Source of the DNA: an uncultured Paracoccaceae bacterium
Lineage (GTDB): Bacteria; Pseudomonadota; Alphaproteobacteria; Rhodobacterales; Rhodobacteraceae
NCBI GenBank assembly: GCA_947488605.1
Contig: CANKZJ010000002.1
Location: 545,203-609,202, forward strand
Direction: 5' to 3'
DNA length: 64,000 nucleotides
Shown here: piece by piece, positions 25,723 to 33,871 of the stretch
How positions within the stretch are numbered: the first letter of the stretch is position 1
How the letters are laid out: each line of letters opens with the position of its first letter
The notes under the pieces: generated by a model
Databases searched by the model: none
Seen by the model: the letters and a program-made list of their open reading frames with translations, nothing else
What the model was told of the DNA's origin: nothing
Position numbers and translations under genes: made by a program

Positions 25723-26832
25723 ATGCCCACACTCAACTCGGATCAGCGCACAAGTCGTGAAATGCTGCTATCAACGAGCTTTTTAGCAGTCGCAATTGCC
25801 AGCACAGGTCTTATGTTGACGACGCCGCAACAAGCACAAGCCCAAGAGCAATGTTCTACGTACACAGTCGTTCGGGGCGATACGCTAAGCGTTATTGCAA
25901 AAACAGCCGATGTGCCTGGCGGCTTTCAGACGCTTTTTGACGCTAATTCCAACGTATTGGAAAGCCCAAACCTGCTCGAAGTCGGGCAGGTGATTGCTCT
26001 TCCATGTGCTGATGGATCTTTGCCGACAGGTGCAAGTGCCATAACAACTGTGTCGACAGAACCTGCGCCGACAACGGCATCGCCCAATCGTCCGCTACGC
26101 ATTGCAACAGGCACTGGCTATGCTCCGTTTACTGACGAAGACCTGCCTGGTGGCGGTATGATCACCCGTATGGTCGATCGGTCGATGGAGTTGGGTAACC
26201 CCGACCAAGAATACAATCTGATCTTTATCAACGATTGGGGTTCGCATCTTGAAACGCTGTTGCCAGTGGGCGCGATCGATATGGCGTTCCCATGGTTCAA
26301 GCCAAATTGTGATTTGGTTGATAACCTTTCCGAAAGCAGCGCTTACCGCTGTACGGATTTCAATCATTCCGATCCATTTTACGAGATATTGGTGGATTTC
26401 TTCACCCTCACTGACAGCCCGTACGCCTCTGCACAAACTCATGAGGATTTGTTCGGAGCGCGTGTTTGCCGCCCCGAGGCATGGTTCACATTTGACCTTG
26501 AGGCCGAACGCCTGATCGCGCCCAACATCACTTATGTAACCCCGGTCTCGCAGCAGGATTGCGTGCAACTACTGGCAAGCGGCGAAGTCGACGTCATGAC
26601 CTATGACACGCTGCCCGCAGAAGAAGACATCCGCGAAGCTGGCTTTGAAGATCGCGTGACAAAGATCGAGCCGCTGAGCGGATCTGTGTCATCACACATC
26701 TTTGTTGCAAAGGACAATGCATTCGCAAACGAAGCACTGCCGATCATCAATGCGGGCCTTGAACAGCTTCGCCTGTCGGGTGAATGGTTCAGCATTGTGC
26801 GCGAAAGCATTCAGGAAACTGTTGAAAACTAA
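25723..26832 (+). CDS. LysM + periplasmic solute-binding protein (paralogue B)
   Basis: The protein has 369 residues and the same plan as its divergent neighbour: export signal (hydrophobic core about 15-35, ending TTPQQAQAQEQC), LysM at about 44-92 (YTVVRGDTLSVIAKTADVPG), and a type II solute-binding domain at about 120-365 (RIATGTGYAPFTDEDLPGGG, NDWGSHLETLLPVGAIDMAF, SGEVDVMTYDTLP). The six cysteines are conserved. The N-region before the hydrophobic core is long; an in-frame ATG at 25762 would give a more usual signal peptide. A strong terminator follows, so it is monocistronic. The ligand is unknown. Confidence 0.87.
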   Translation: MPTLNSDQRTSREMLLSTSFLAVAIASTGLMLTTPQQAQAQEQCSTYTVVRGDTLSVIAKTADVPGGFQTLFDANSNVLESPNLLEVGQVIALPCADGSLPTGASAITTVSTEPAPTTASPNRPLRIATGTGYAPFTDEDLPGGGMITRMVDRSMELGNPDQEYNLIFINDWGSHLETLLPVGAIDMAFPWFKPNCDLVDNLSESSAYRCTDFNHSDPFYEILVDFFTLTDSPYASAQTHEDLFGARVCRPEAWFTFDLEAERLIAPNITYVTPVSQQDCVQLLASGEVDVMTYDTLPAEEDIREAGFEDRVTKIEPLSGSVSSHIFVAKDNAFANEALPIINAGLEQLRLSGEWFSIVRESIQETVEN

Positions 26833-26855
26833 GCAATTTCTCTAGATTTATGATG

Positions 26856-26887
26856 GCCCCGCGCATGCGAATGCGTGGGGCTTTTTT
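26856..26887 (+). terminator. intrinsic terminator after LysM-SBP paralogue B
   Basis: GCCCCGCGCAT pairs with ATGCGTGGGGC (one G-T wobble) around GCGA and is followed by six T, 23 bases after the stop. Confidence 0.9.
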
Positions 26888-26960
26888 GTTGAAAGCGAAG
26901 GCTTGATCAGTCGACCTTTATGACAGCGATTACAACAATAGTCTAAGCCTGCAAGGATCG

Positions 26961-27593
26961 TCAGATCCCGGTGCCTTGTAGCACGCCATGTTCTAAAGCG
27001 TAACGCGTCAGACCCGCGGTAGAACTGATCCCAAGCTTGCGTTTGATGTTCTTGCGGTGCGTTTCGACTGTGCGCACGGAAATGTTGAGGGTGTTGGCGA
27101 CATCCTTGTTAGATTGCCCCTGTGCGAGCTCCAGAAGGATCGTTTGTTCACGGCTGGTAAGGGTTTCACGCCCGTCGCTGATTTTGGGTTGCAACGACCC
27201 TTTCGCACCGGTGCATAGATACTCGCCACCTGCCATCACGGTCTCAATTGCTGTGTGAATTTCCTCGGTTGGGACATCTTTGAGAATATATCCGCGTGCG
27301 CCGTGGCTGAGCGCGGTCGAGATATATTCGGGGCTGTCGTGCATGGACAGGATGACAACGCGGGTCTGGGGCTGTTTTTCCAAGATCATTTCTGTGGCGT
27401 TCAAACCCGAAAGGCCTGGCATGTTGAGATCCATCAAGATGACATCGGGGGCCAGCGTCGCGGCTTGGTCAACCGCATCCTGTCCGTTGCCCAGGGTCCC
27501 CACAATTTCCAGATCATCATAGCTTTCCAGCAAGGACCGGATGCCTTCGGCAACCATCGGGTGATCATCGACAATAAGAACGCGGGTCGTCAT
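26961..27593 (-). CDS. NarL/FixJ-type response regulator
   Basis: The protein has 210 residues. The receiver domain (about 1-120) has the acidic pair DD at 9-10 and the phosphoacceptor D55 in DVILMDLNMPG. The C-terminal LuxR-type helix-turn-helix is at about 145-205 (LTSREQTILLELAQGQSNKDVA and VRTVETHRKNIKRKLGI, each shortened here). Its ATG overlaps the sensor kinase stop by four bases. Its likely target is the divergent TRAP operon, where a candidate dyad sits at 29155-29170. Confidence 0.95.
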   Translation of the reverse strand: MTTRVLIVDDHPMVAEGIRSLLESYDDLEIVGTLGNGQDAVDQAATLAPDVILMDLNMPGLSGLNATEMILEKQPQTRVVILSMHDSPEYISTALSHGARGYILKDVPTEEIHTAIETVMAGGEYLCTGAKGSLQPKISDGRETLTSREQTILLELAQGQSNKDVANTLNISVRTVETHRKNIKRKLGISSTAGLTRYALEHGVLQGTGI

Positions 27594-29023
27594 GCGCTTT
27601 CCTTTTTGGTGTTCTGTGGGCGCAGCATATGGCTCAATGGAACTTGAGCTTCAATCACTGTGCCGGTTTTTCCGGTGCGTGCCGATAAAATGCGCAATGT
27701 GCCACCCAGTTGCTCGATCCGCTCTTGCATGTTGCGCAGACCAAACCCAGTGGTGGCGCGGCGCTCTTGCTGCGGCCATGTCATGCCAATACCGTCATCA
27801 ACAATCCGCAAATTTGCGCCTTTGCGGTTGCCCTTAAGGCTCATCTGCACGGTGTCCGCTTCGGCGTGGCGTTCGATGTTGTTGAGCGCTTCTTGGGCGA
27901 TGCGGTAAAGTGCGATCCGGGCTTCTTGATCCAATCGGTTGCGGAAGACCACGGTTTCAAATTCCACCTTGATACCGGTGCGGGTGCTGAAATCATCCGT
28001 TAACGCTTGCAGGGCGGGGCCAAGGCCAAGATCATCCAGCACGCCCGGGCGCAGGTCGCGGCTGATGCGGCGGACCTCTTGGATCGTGGAACCGAGCCCG
28101 TCGATCCCTTTGTTGAGGCTGTCGCTGATCGCCGGATCATTGCCCAACTTGCGCCGCGTCAGTTCCAGCGCGTAGCGTACACCGACCAACATCTGACTGA
28201 TCCCGTCATGGAGTTCGCGCGCCACACGTCCGCGCTCTTCCTCTTGGGTGTCAAAGATGCGCTGTGTCAGTTGTTTGAGCTTTACATCGGCCAGACGCCG
28301 TTCGCGGAAATTCAGGACCATGCCGGTCATGAACACGGCAATCAGGGCTGCAACAGCGATCGCCATGATGTAGGCGGAGGTGGTGCGGATACGGGTTTCA
28401 ACATCTGCGCGGGATAGGGCCACGTTTTCCAAAACATCATCAATAAAGACGCCCGTCCCAATCGCCCAACGCCAATCCTGCAAACCGTTGACGTAGACAA
28501 TCATCCGCTCGGTCGCCCCGGTCGAGGGCTTGGGCCAATCAAAGCTGTGATAGCCGCCACCTGTGCGCGCGATGCGGATCAGTTCATCGGTGATCGGTGT
28601 GCCGTTGAGGTCTTCGAGGCCGGTCCAGTTCTTGCCAATCAGGTAGGTCTGGCGCGGCGCCACAAGGTTGTTGCCTTCATAATCGAAAACAAAAAAGTAC
28701 CCGTCTTGGCCGTAGAGCATTGCTGCGAGTTCACGGCTGACGGCAAGTTTTGCGTCTTCGTCATCGGGGGCCGCACGACCGTAGGTGTTCACGACAGCTG
28801 TCCGCGCAATCGACAAGTAGTTCTTTAATTCCTCGCGTTTGGTCTGGATCAGCTGCGCTTCGAGCGCTTGGATTTCGCGCTCGGCCAATTGCCGCGATTG
28901 GGCCGTCACCACCAGTGTGATCAAAAACACCGCGACAATAAGGGGCAGGGTGGCAAGAAGAAAAACCTTCTGTCCATAGCTAATGCTGATCATGTCACGC
29001 AAACGCGAAAAAAGGCCCGTCAT
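27590..29023 (-). CDS. cache-domain sensor histidine kinase (HisKA_3 family)
   Basis: The protein has 477 residues. Membrane helices lie at about 18-40 and 217-237 and enclose a periplasmic single-cache domain (about 45-200; GYFFVFDYEGNNLVAPRQTY, W-R-W-AIGTGVFID). The cytosolic part has a HisKA_3 dimerisation domain with H272 in ARELHDGISQMLVG and an HATPase with DDGIGM and GFGLRNMQERIEQLGG. Cache domains of this type commonly bind small organic acids. It is co-transcribed with the response regulator and divergent from the TRAP genes, so it probably senses the TRAP substrate. Confidence 0.95.
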   Translation of the reverse strand: MTGLFSRLRDMISISYGQKVFLLATLPLIVAVFLITLVVTAQSRQLAEREIQALEAQLIQTKREELKNYLSIARTAVVNTYGRAAPDDEDAKLAVSRELAAMLYGQDGYFFVFDYEGNNLVAPRQTYLIGKNWTGLEDLNGTPITDELIRIARTGGGYHSFDWPKPSTGATERMIVYVNGLQDWRWAIGTGVFIDDVLENVALSRADVETRIRTTSAYIMAIAVAALIAVFMTGMVLNFRERRLADVKLKQLTQRIFDTQEEERGRVARELHDGISQMLVGVRYALELTRRKLGNDPAISDSLNKGIDGLGSTIQEVRRISRDLRPGVLDDLGLGPALQALTDDFSTRTGIKVEFETVVFRNRLDQEARIALYRIAQEALNNIERHAEADTVQMSLKGNRKGANLRIVDDGIGMTWPQQERRATTGFGLRNMQERIEQLGGTLRILSARTGKTGTVIEAQVPLSHMLRPQNTKKESA

Positions 29024-29154
29024 GCCGATGATCGTTAGCTAGGAATCGCCGACGAATCAAATGCCAAGAAAAACCCACATAAACCGTTGCTGATTCTGTT
29101 AGCGCCTAAACAATGCGCGAAATTGGTCAGAAAAAGTGACAAAAGCGGCATTTC

Positions 29155-29170
29155 TACGCAGTACTACGTA
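29155..29170. promoter_or_regulatory. candidate response-regulator site upstream of TRAP operon
   Basis: TACGCAGTACTACGTA has TACG/CGTA ends and a central AGTACT palindrome. It lies in the 247-base gap between the divergent kinase and dctP genes, about 100 bases before dctP. Imperfect TAC-rich dyads of this kind suit NarL/FixJ-type regulators. The assignment to the adjacent regulator is inference. Confidence 0.45.
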
Positions 29171-29270
29171 TTCCACCCTGTAGGGGGTCGCGCTAGTGTC
29201 CGTCCACGAAATCCATCTGCGGACGCCTGTTTGCGTTCTGCATTGATGTAACACCCGGGAGGATACTTAT

Positions 29271-30353
29271 ATGGATCGTCGTTCATTTCTAAAGAATTCA
29301 GCACTTGGCGGCACGGCCGCTGCTGCCACAACGCTTGCAGCACCTGCATATGCACAAGGCAACCGCACGCTGACACTTGTGACAACATGGGGCCGTGGCC
29401 TTGCTGGTGTGCATGACGCCGCACAGCGCGCAGCTGACACAATCACAGCAATGTCTGGCGGATCACTGACAATCGACCTCAAAGCTGCTGGCGAATTGGT
29501 TGGTGCGTTCGAAGTATTCGACGCGGTCACATCCGGTCAGGCCGACATGTACCACGGCGCAGATTATTACTTTGTTGGTCAGCACCCAGGTTACGCGTTC
29601 TTCACAGCCGTACCATTCGGTATGACACCACAAGAGCTGTCCAACTGGTACTACCACGGCGAAGGTCAGGCGTTCCACGACGAGCTGGGCTCGATCTTTG
29701 GTCTGAAGTCATTCTTGGCTGGTAACACTGGCCCACAGGCTGGTGGTTGGTTCTCAAAAGAGATCAACGGTCCAGAGGATTTCCAAGGTTTGAAGTTCCG
29801 TATGCCGGGTCTTGGTGGCCAAGCATTGGGTCGTATGGGCGCATCCGTACAGAACCTGCCAGGTGCAGAAGTGTACCAAGCGCTGGCATCCGGCGCGATT
29901 GACGGCACCGAGTGGATCGGCCCATGGGCTGACGAGAAAGCCGGTTTCCAGGAAATCACAAAGTTCTATTACACAGCCGGTATGCACGAGCCGGCAGCTG
30001 GTCTGTCGCTTGCGACGAACCTTGATGTCTGGGATAGCCTGAGCCCAGCACACCAGAAGATCATCGAGATCGCATCTGGCGAAGCACACCAGTGGAACCT
30101 TGGTCAGTTCATGAACAACAACGGTGCAGCCCTTCAGCGTCTGCAAGCCGGTGGCGTTCAGGTTCTGGAATTCCCAGATTCAGTTTGGGATGCGATGGGT
30201 ACTGCCGCTGCTGAGACTATGGACCAGTACAATGGCGACGAGATCTATGACCGTCTGCGCGCAAGCTACAACGCGTCTATGGCTGCGTCTTCTTCCTGGA
30301 TTACACAGTCCGAAGGTGCATACCGTAACCAGCGTGACCGCGTGATGGGCTAA
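29271..30353 (+). CDS. dctP: TRAP transporter substrate-binding protein (TakP-like)
   Basis: The protein has 360 residues with a twin-arginine-type signal (MDRRSFLKNSALGG, cleavage after APAYA at about 28). The DctP fold carries motifs I associate with the TakP group, which binds 2-oxo monocarboxylates: GNTGPQAGGWFSKEIN, FRMPGLGG and DGTEWIGPWADEK, where Arg and Trp contact the carboxylate. The ligand is therefore probably a small monocarboxylate or 2-oxoacid, which is inference. Codon use (frequent GGT and CTG) looks optimised for high expression. The two membrane subunits follow after a stable hairpin. Confidence 0.94.
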   Translation: MDRRSFLKNSALGGTAAAATTLAAPAYAQGNRTLTLVTTWGRGLAGVHDAAQRAADTITAMSGGSLTIDLKAAGELVGAFEVFDAVTSGQADMYHGADYYFVGQHPGYAFFTAVPFGMTPQELSNWYYHGEGQAFHDELGSIFGLKSFLAGNTGPQAGGWFSKEINGPEDFQGLKFRMPGLGGQALGRMGASVQNLPGAEVYQALASGAIDGTEWIGPWADEKAGFQEITKFYYTAGMHEPAAGLSLATNLDVWDSLSPAHQKIIEIASGEAHQWNLGQFMNNNGAALQRLQAGGVQVLEFPDSVWDAMGTAAAETMDQYNGDEIYDRLRASYNASMAASSSWITQSEGAYRNQRDRVMG

Positions 30354-30365
30354 GCCCCTGCGGTG

Positions 30366-30383
30366 GATCATGATTTCATGATC
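30366..30383. repeat. 18-base perfect inverted repeat after dctP
   Basis: GATCATGA-TT-TCATGATC lies 12 bases after the dctP stop. It could be a protein site or part of the folded 3' end of the dctP message. Confidence 0.5.
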
Positions 30384-30392
30384 TAGATCAAA

Positions 30393-30429
30393 GTGAAGGC
30401 CCGATGCGATCGTGCATAAGGGCCTTCAC
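30393..30429 (+). terminator. hairpin in the dctP-dctQ gap
   Basis: GTGAAGGCCC pairs perfectly with GGGCCTTCAC over a 17-base loop, 40 bases after dctP and before the permease genes. There is no T-run. Such hairpins often protect the binding-protein message and let fewer transcripts pass on to the membrane subunits. Confidence 0.6.
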
Positions 30430-30482
30430 AACCAAGGATGTAAATCGGCATCCAAGACGACTTTCCACGGAGGGGAATACGC

Positions 30483-31427
30483 ATGGGCCTAGGCGATGCA
30501 TGGGGTGGAAACGCGATAGGGTGGTTCTTTGGGAACCTGATCGATGCTTTCTTCAATTTCTTTTACGCACTCTTTAATCCCGCATCGTGGCTGTCTTGGC
30601 TGCCTGCGATCAATGGCCCGATGGAAACCGAGCAGAAAGAAGCGCTGATGCGTTTCATCTACTATGGTGCGTCGGTCGAGTTCTTCTTTGTTATTTTCGC
30701 GATCTTCTTGGTCGTGACCGCCATAGGTTTTTTCAACAATCGCTTCCTGTGGGGCTGCGTGCGCGGCCTTGAAGGGTTTGCCAATATCGTAGGGCGGACT
30801 GCCGCTTGGGCAGGTTTGTTGATGGTTCTCCAACAGATCGTGATCATCTTTATGCAGCGTGTGTTTGCAGTGTCCGAGATCAGTGTTGGTTTCGGCATCA
30901 CCGTGACCCACGATGTCAGTTGGTGGTCAGAGCAGCTGAAATTCTACAACGCGATGATTGTGACGCTTTGTGCGTCCTATACGTTCGTCCAAGGTGGCCA
31001 CGTTCGTGTTGACCTTGTGTATTCCGCGATCAGCTACCGCGCAAAGCGGGTGATCGATATGATCGGGTCCATGGTTCTGATGGTGCCCGCGGCGATCCTG
31101 ACTTGGCTATATGGTTGGTTCTTCTTGTGGCGGCATTTGGTGGTGCCGAACCCATCGGCGTCTGACACGCTGGACCGGTTGCTGACCAAAGCGCGCGCGC
31201 TGCGCTGGAACGTTGAAACCATCGGTTTCTCGCCCAACGGCTTTAACGCTTACTTCCTGTTCAAGGTCTTGCTGGTGGTCTTCACCGCGATGATCCTGCT
31301 GCAGGCGGTCGCCTTCTTCTACCGCTCATACCTTGAGTGGAAAGAAGGACCGGCAAGCGAAGGCAAGAACCTCGACAAAGATAGGCTCGGCGATGAAACC
31401 GCCGAACTTGTCGCAGAAATTCACTAA
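30483..31427 (+). CDS. dctQ: TRAP transporter small permease subunit (DctQ), enlarged
   Basis: The protein has 314 residues, where ordinary DctQ subunits have about 160-200. The usual four-helix core appears to lie at about 60-300: helices near 65-85, 100-122, 155-175 and 190-220, the typical VQGGHVRVDLVYSAISYRAKR loop shortened here as GGHVRVDLVYS, and a last helix near 258-285. The extra length is an N-terminal segment (GNAIGWFFGNLIDAFFNFFY) and a periplasmic or cytosolic loop around 225-255. GGAGGGG precedes the ATG. It pairs with the enlarged DctM that follows 17 bases later. Confidence 0.91.
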   Translation: MGLGDAWGGNAIGWFFGNLIDAFFNFFYALFNPASWLSWLPAINGPMETEQKEALMRFIYYGASVEFFFVIFAIFLVVTAIGFFNNRFLWGCVRGLEGFANIVGRTAAWAGLLMVLQQIVIIFMQRVFAVSEISVGFGITVTHDVSWWSEQLKFYNAMIVTLCASYTFVQGGHVRVDLVYSAISYRAKRVIDMIGSMVLMVPAAILTWLYGWFFLWRHLVVPNPSASDTLDRLLTKARALRWNVETIGFSPNGFNAYFLFKVLLVVFTAMILLQAVAFFYRSYLEWKEGPASEGKNLDKDRLGDETAELVAEIH

Positions 31428-31444
31428 GTTAGGGCGGTAGACAC

Positions 31445-33799
31445 ATGCTTTTCGGATTAGATGGCATCGAAGTCGGTATCATTATCGTCTTTCTCACACT
31501 TTTCGCAGGGATCCTGTCGGGTTTCCCCGTGGCATTCGCAATCTCGGGTTCAGCCGTTATTTCCTTCGCGATTATCGCAGCGCTCGATAGTTCGGGCCTG
31601 TTGATCCACGCGGCGGTTGATACCAATTCCGCCGAATACGCGGCCTTGATCGCCGAAGGGGTCCGACCGGACGCAATCTCGGTCTTCCGATTCCCTGAAC
31701 TACCGCGCTACGAGGACGTCTTGTTCCCAAGCGGTTGGGAAGTGGCATTGGACCGCAATATCGGCTTTATGGTCAACCGGATGAACGAACGCGTTCTGGC
31801 GGGGCAGTCGATTGAGACGCTTCTGGCCGTTTTGATGTTCGTGATGATGGGCATCGTGCTGGAACGGTCACGCATCGCGGACGAGCTGCTGACGACAATG
31901 GCAAAGGTCTTTGGTCCGTTGCCGGGCGGTTTGGCCGTGTCCATCGTGATCGTGGGCGCGTTCCTTGCAGCATCCACCGGTATCGTTGGTGCGACCGTTG
32001 TGACGATGGGTTTGTTGGCATTGCCGACGATGCTCAAAAACGGATACTCCCCGGAACTTTCTACCGGTGTGATTGCGGCGTCTGGAACATTGGGACAGAT
32101 CATCCCGCCGTCCATCGTGATCGTGCTTTTGGGCACATTGGCGGGTGATCTTTATTCTGCCGCACAAGAAGAGCGTGCGCAGTTGGCCGGGTGTTCCGAT
32201 GCGCTGACATACTTGGGCGAGCCTGCGGTTGTATCCGTCGGTACGCTGTTCCAAGCGGCCCTATTGCCGGGGATCATGTTGGCAGTTCTTTATGCCGGCT
32301 ACGCGTTCATCTTTGCGCTGATCAATCCATCCAAAGCCCCACCTGTGCAATTTGACGAAAGCACTGGTGGCGAAATCATCACGCGCAATGACAGCTTTAC
32401 TTGGTTCCTCGCCGTGCCCGTAGGCATTATCGGTCTGGCAATCGGGATGGGGCAAACGAACCTTGTCGGATCGCAGTCCGTGATTGTGGACAGCTTTACG
32501 GCCTCTGGCCAAACATCATCTTTGCGCACCCGCGTCAGCGAAGACTGCGCTGTGGCGATGCAAGAGTTGCACGGTGAAGAAGCATGGCAAGCCGCGTTGG
32601 ACGAGCAAGCGGTGATTGAAGCCGCGGGCGGTGTCGAGCAAGCGCGCGAGTTGTCACCAGAAGAGCGTGCAGAACGTGTGATGCAAAAGGTTGAAGCCGC
32701 GGCCCCGATCGGGTCTGGCATCGCGATCTTTGCTGTTCTGATGGGTCTGATGTTAGCGATTGCACGCGGCGTTGCCCCAAGTGCGGATGGGCGTCCGCTG
32801 ATCATCGGTGCTGTCGGTGTCGGTTTGGTCTTGCTGACTGATATCGCGATTATCTCGCCACTGACGACGCCGGGGCAAACGACCATTCTATTGGGCATCC
32901 CCGTGATCATCGCGTTCTATGGTCTGCGGTTCGCCGCCAAGCTGCTGGCGAGCAACGAGATCCTGCGCGTGGTCTTCCCACCGCTGGTCTTGATCGTAGC
33001 CGTGCTTGGCTCGATCCTTGGTGGTATCACCAACCCAACCCCGGCTGCGGCTTTGGGCGCGGGTGGTGCGATCCTGTTGGCGACGTACCGCAAGCGACAG
33101 GATCAAGGGCGCTCTGGCACCATGGTTCTGCTGATTGCGGCGGCGATTGTTGTCATGCTGCTGATCGGTACGAACTTCGATATGCGTCTTGGTCAAGAAG
33201 TTGTCTTGTTCGAGAACCGTCTGGCCTACTTGGTGGCATTCGGGTGCTTCTTGTTCGCGCTGTTTGGATTGTTCTGGTGTTGCTGGGTTCTGATCGCGGG
33301 CGGGGTGCTGGCACCTGTTGTCCGCGAAACCGCGAAAGTGACCTCGATGGTCTTTACCATCCTGATCGGTTCGCAGTTGTTGAACCTTGTGCTGATCTCA
33401 TTTGGTGGTGAGCATTATATCCAGCAGTTCCTACGCTCGTTCGACAATGAGTGGACCGTGTTCCTGTTGGTGATGCTGGTGCTCTTTATGTTGGGCTTCG
33501 TGCTCGATTTCCTCGAGATTATCTACATCGTGATCCCGATTGTGGGGCCTGTCATCTACGGCGGTACCTTTGACCCCAAATGGGTGACCATCATGATCGC
33601 GGTGAACTTGCAGACCTCGTTCCTGACACCACCCTTCGGCTTTGCACTGTTCTACTTACGCGGGGTTGCGCCGAAGTCGATCACGACCGGACAAATCTAC
33701 CGTGGTGTGCTGCCGTTTATCGGTATTCAGGTCTTTGGGCTGCTCATACTGGCATTCTTCCCGGCGGTGGTCACGATTGTGCCGAACCTGCTGAACTAG
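31445..33799 (+). CDS. dctM: TRAP transporter large permease subunit (DctM), enlarged
   Basis: DctM forms the sodium-driven transport channel of TRAP systems. The protein has 784 residues against about 430 for ordinary DctM. The normal signatures are present: FPVAFAISGSAVISF, the AASTGIVGATVVTMGLLALP segment, and SGTLGQIIPPSIVIV. Two hydrophilic insertions are clear, at about 57-115 (NSAEYAALIAEGVRPDAIS onward) and about 345-420 (acidic, containing ELSPEERAERVMQKVE). Several extra helices lie between about 420 and 620. The C-terminal part resumes DctM-like sequence (LQTSFLTPPFGFALFYLRG). A strong terminator follows the gene. Confidence 0.92.
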   Translation: MLFGLDGIEVGIIIVFLTLFAGILSGFPVAFAISGSAVISFAIIAALDSSGLLIHAAVDTNSAEYAALIAEGVRPDAISVFRFPELPRYEDVLFPSGWEVALDRNIGFMVNRMNERVLAGQSIETLLAVLMFVMMGIVLERSRIADELLTTMAKVFGPLPGGLAVSIVIVGAFLAASTGIVGATVVTMGLLALPTMLKNGYSPELSTGVIAASGTLGQIIPPSIVIVLLGTLAGDLYSAAQEERAQLAGCSDALTYLGEPAVVSVGTLFQAALLPGIMLAVLYAGYAFIFALINPSKAPPVQFDESTGGEIITRNDSFTWFLAVPVGIIGLAIGMGQTNLVGSQSVIVDSFTASGQTSSLRTRVSEDCAVAMQELHGEEAWQAALDEQAVIEAAGGVEQARELSPEERAERVMQKVEAAAPIGSGIAIFAVLMGLMLAIARGVAPSADGRPLIIGAVGVGLVLLTDIAIISPLTTPGQTTILLGIPVIIAFYGLRFAAKLLASNEILRVVFPPLVLIVAVLGSILGGITNPTPAAALGAGGAILLATYRKRQDQGRSGTMVLLIAAAIVVMLLIGTNFDMRLGQEVVLFENRLAYLVAFGCFLFALFGLFWCCWVLIAGGVLAPVVRETAKVTSMVFTILIGSQLLNLVLISFGGEHYIQQFLRSFDNEWTVFLLVMLVLFMLGFVLDFLEIIYIVIPIVGPVIYGGTFDPKWVTIMIAVNLQTSFLTPPFGFALFYLRGVAPKSITTGQIYRGVLPFIGIQVFGLLILAFFPAVVTIVPNLLN

Positions 33800-33820
33800 G
33801 GCAGGGGTTCGCGTTATTGA

Positions 33821-33853
33821 AAAAGGGCGGCCCTTGCGGTGCCGCCCTTTTTT
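33821..33853. terminator. bidirectional terminator after dctM / bpt
   Basis: AAAAAGGGCGGC and GCCGCCCTTTTTT form a long stem around a short loop with A and T runs on both sides, between the convergent dctM and bpt genes. Confidence 0.9.
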
Positions 33854-33871
33854 CATGCCAGTACGAAATAC

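Noticed and set aside
24331..26832. The LysM-SBP pair as components of an ABC amino acid transporter
   Set aside because: No permease or ATPase gene lies near either gene, and a wall-binding LysM domain does not fit an ordinary ABC receptor.
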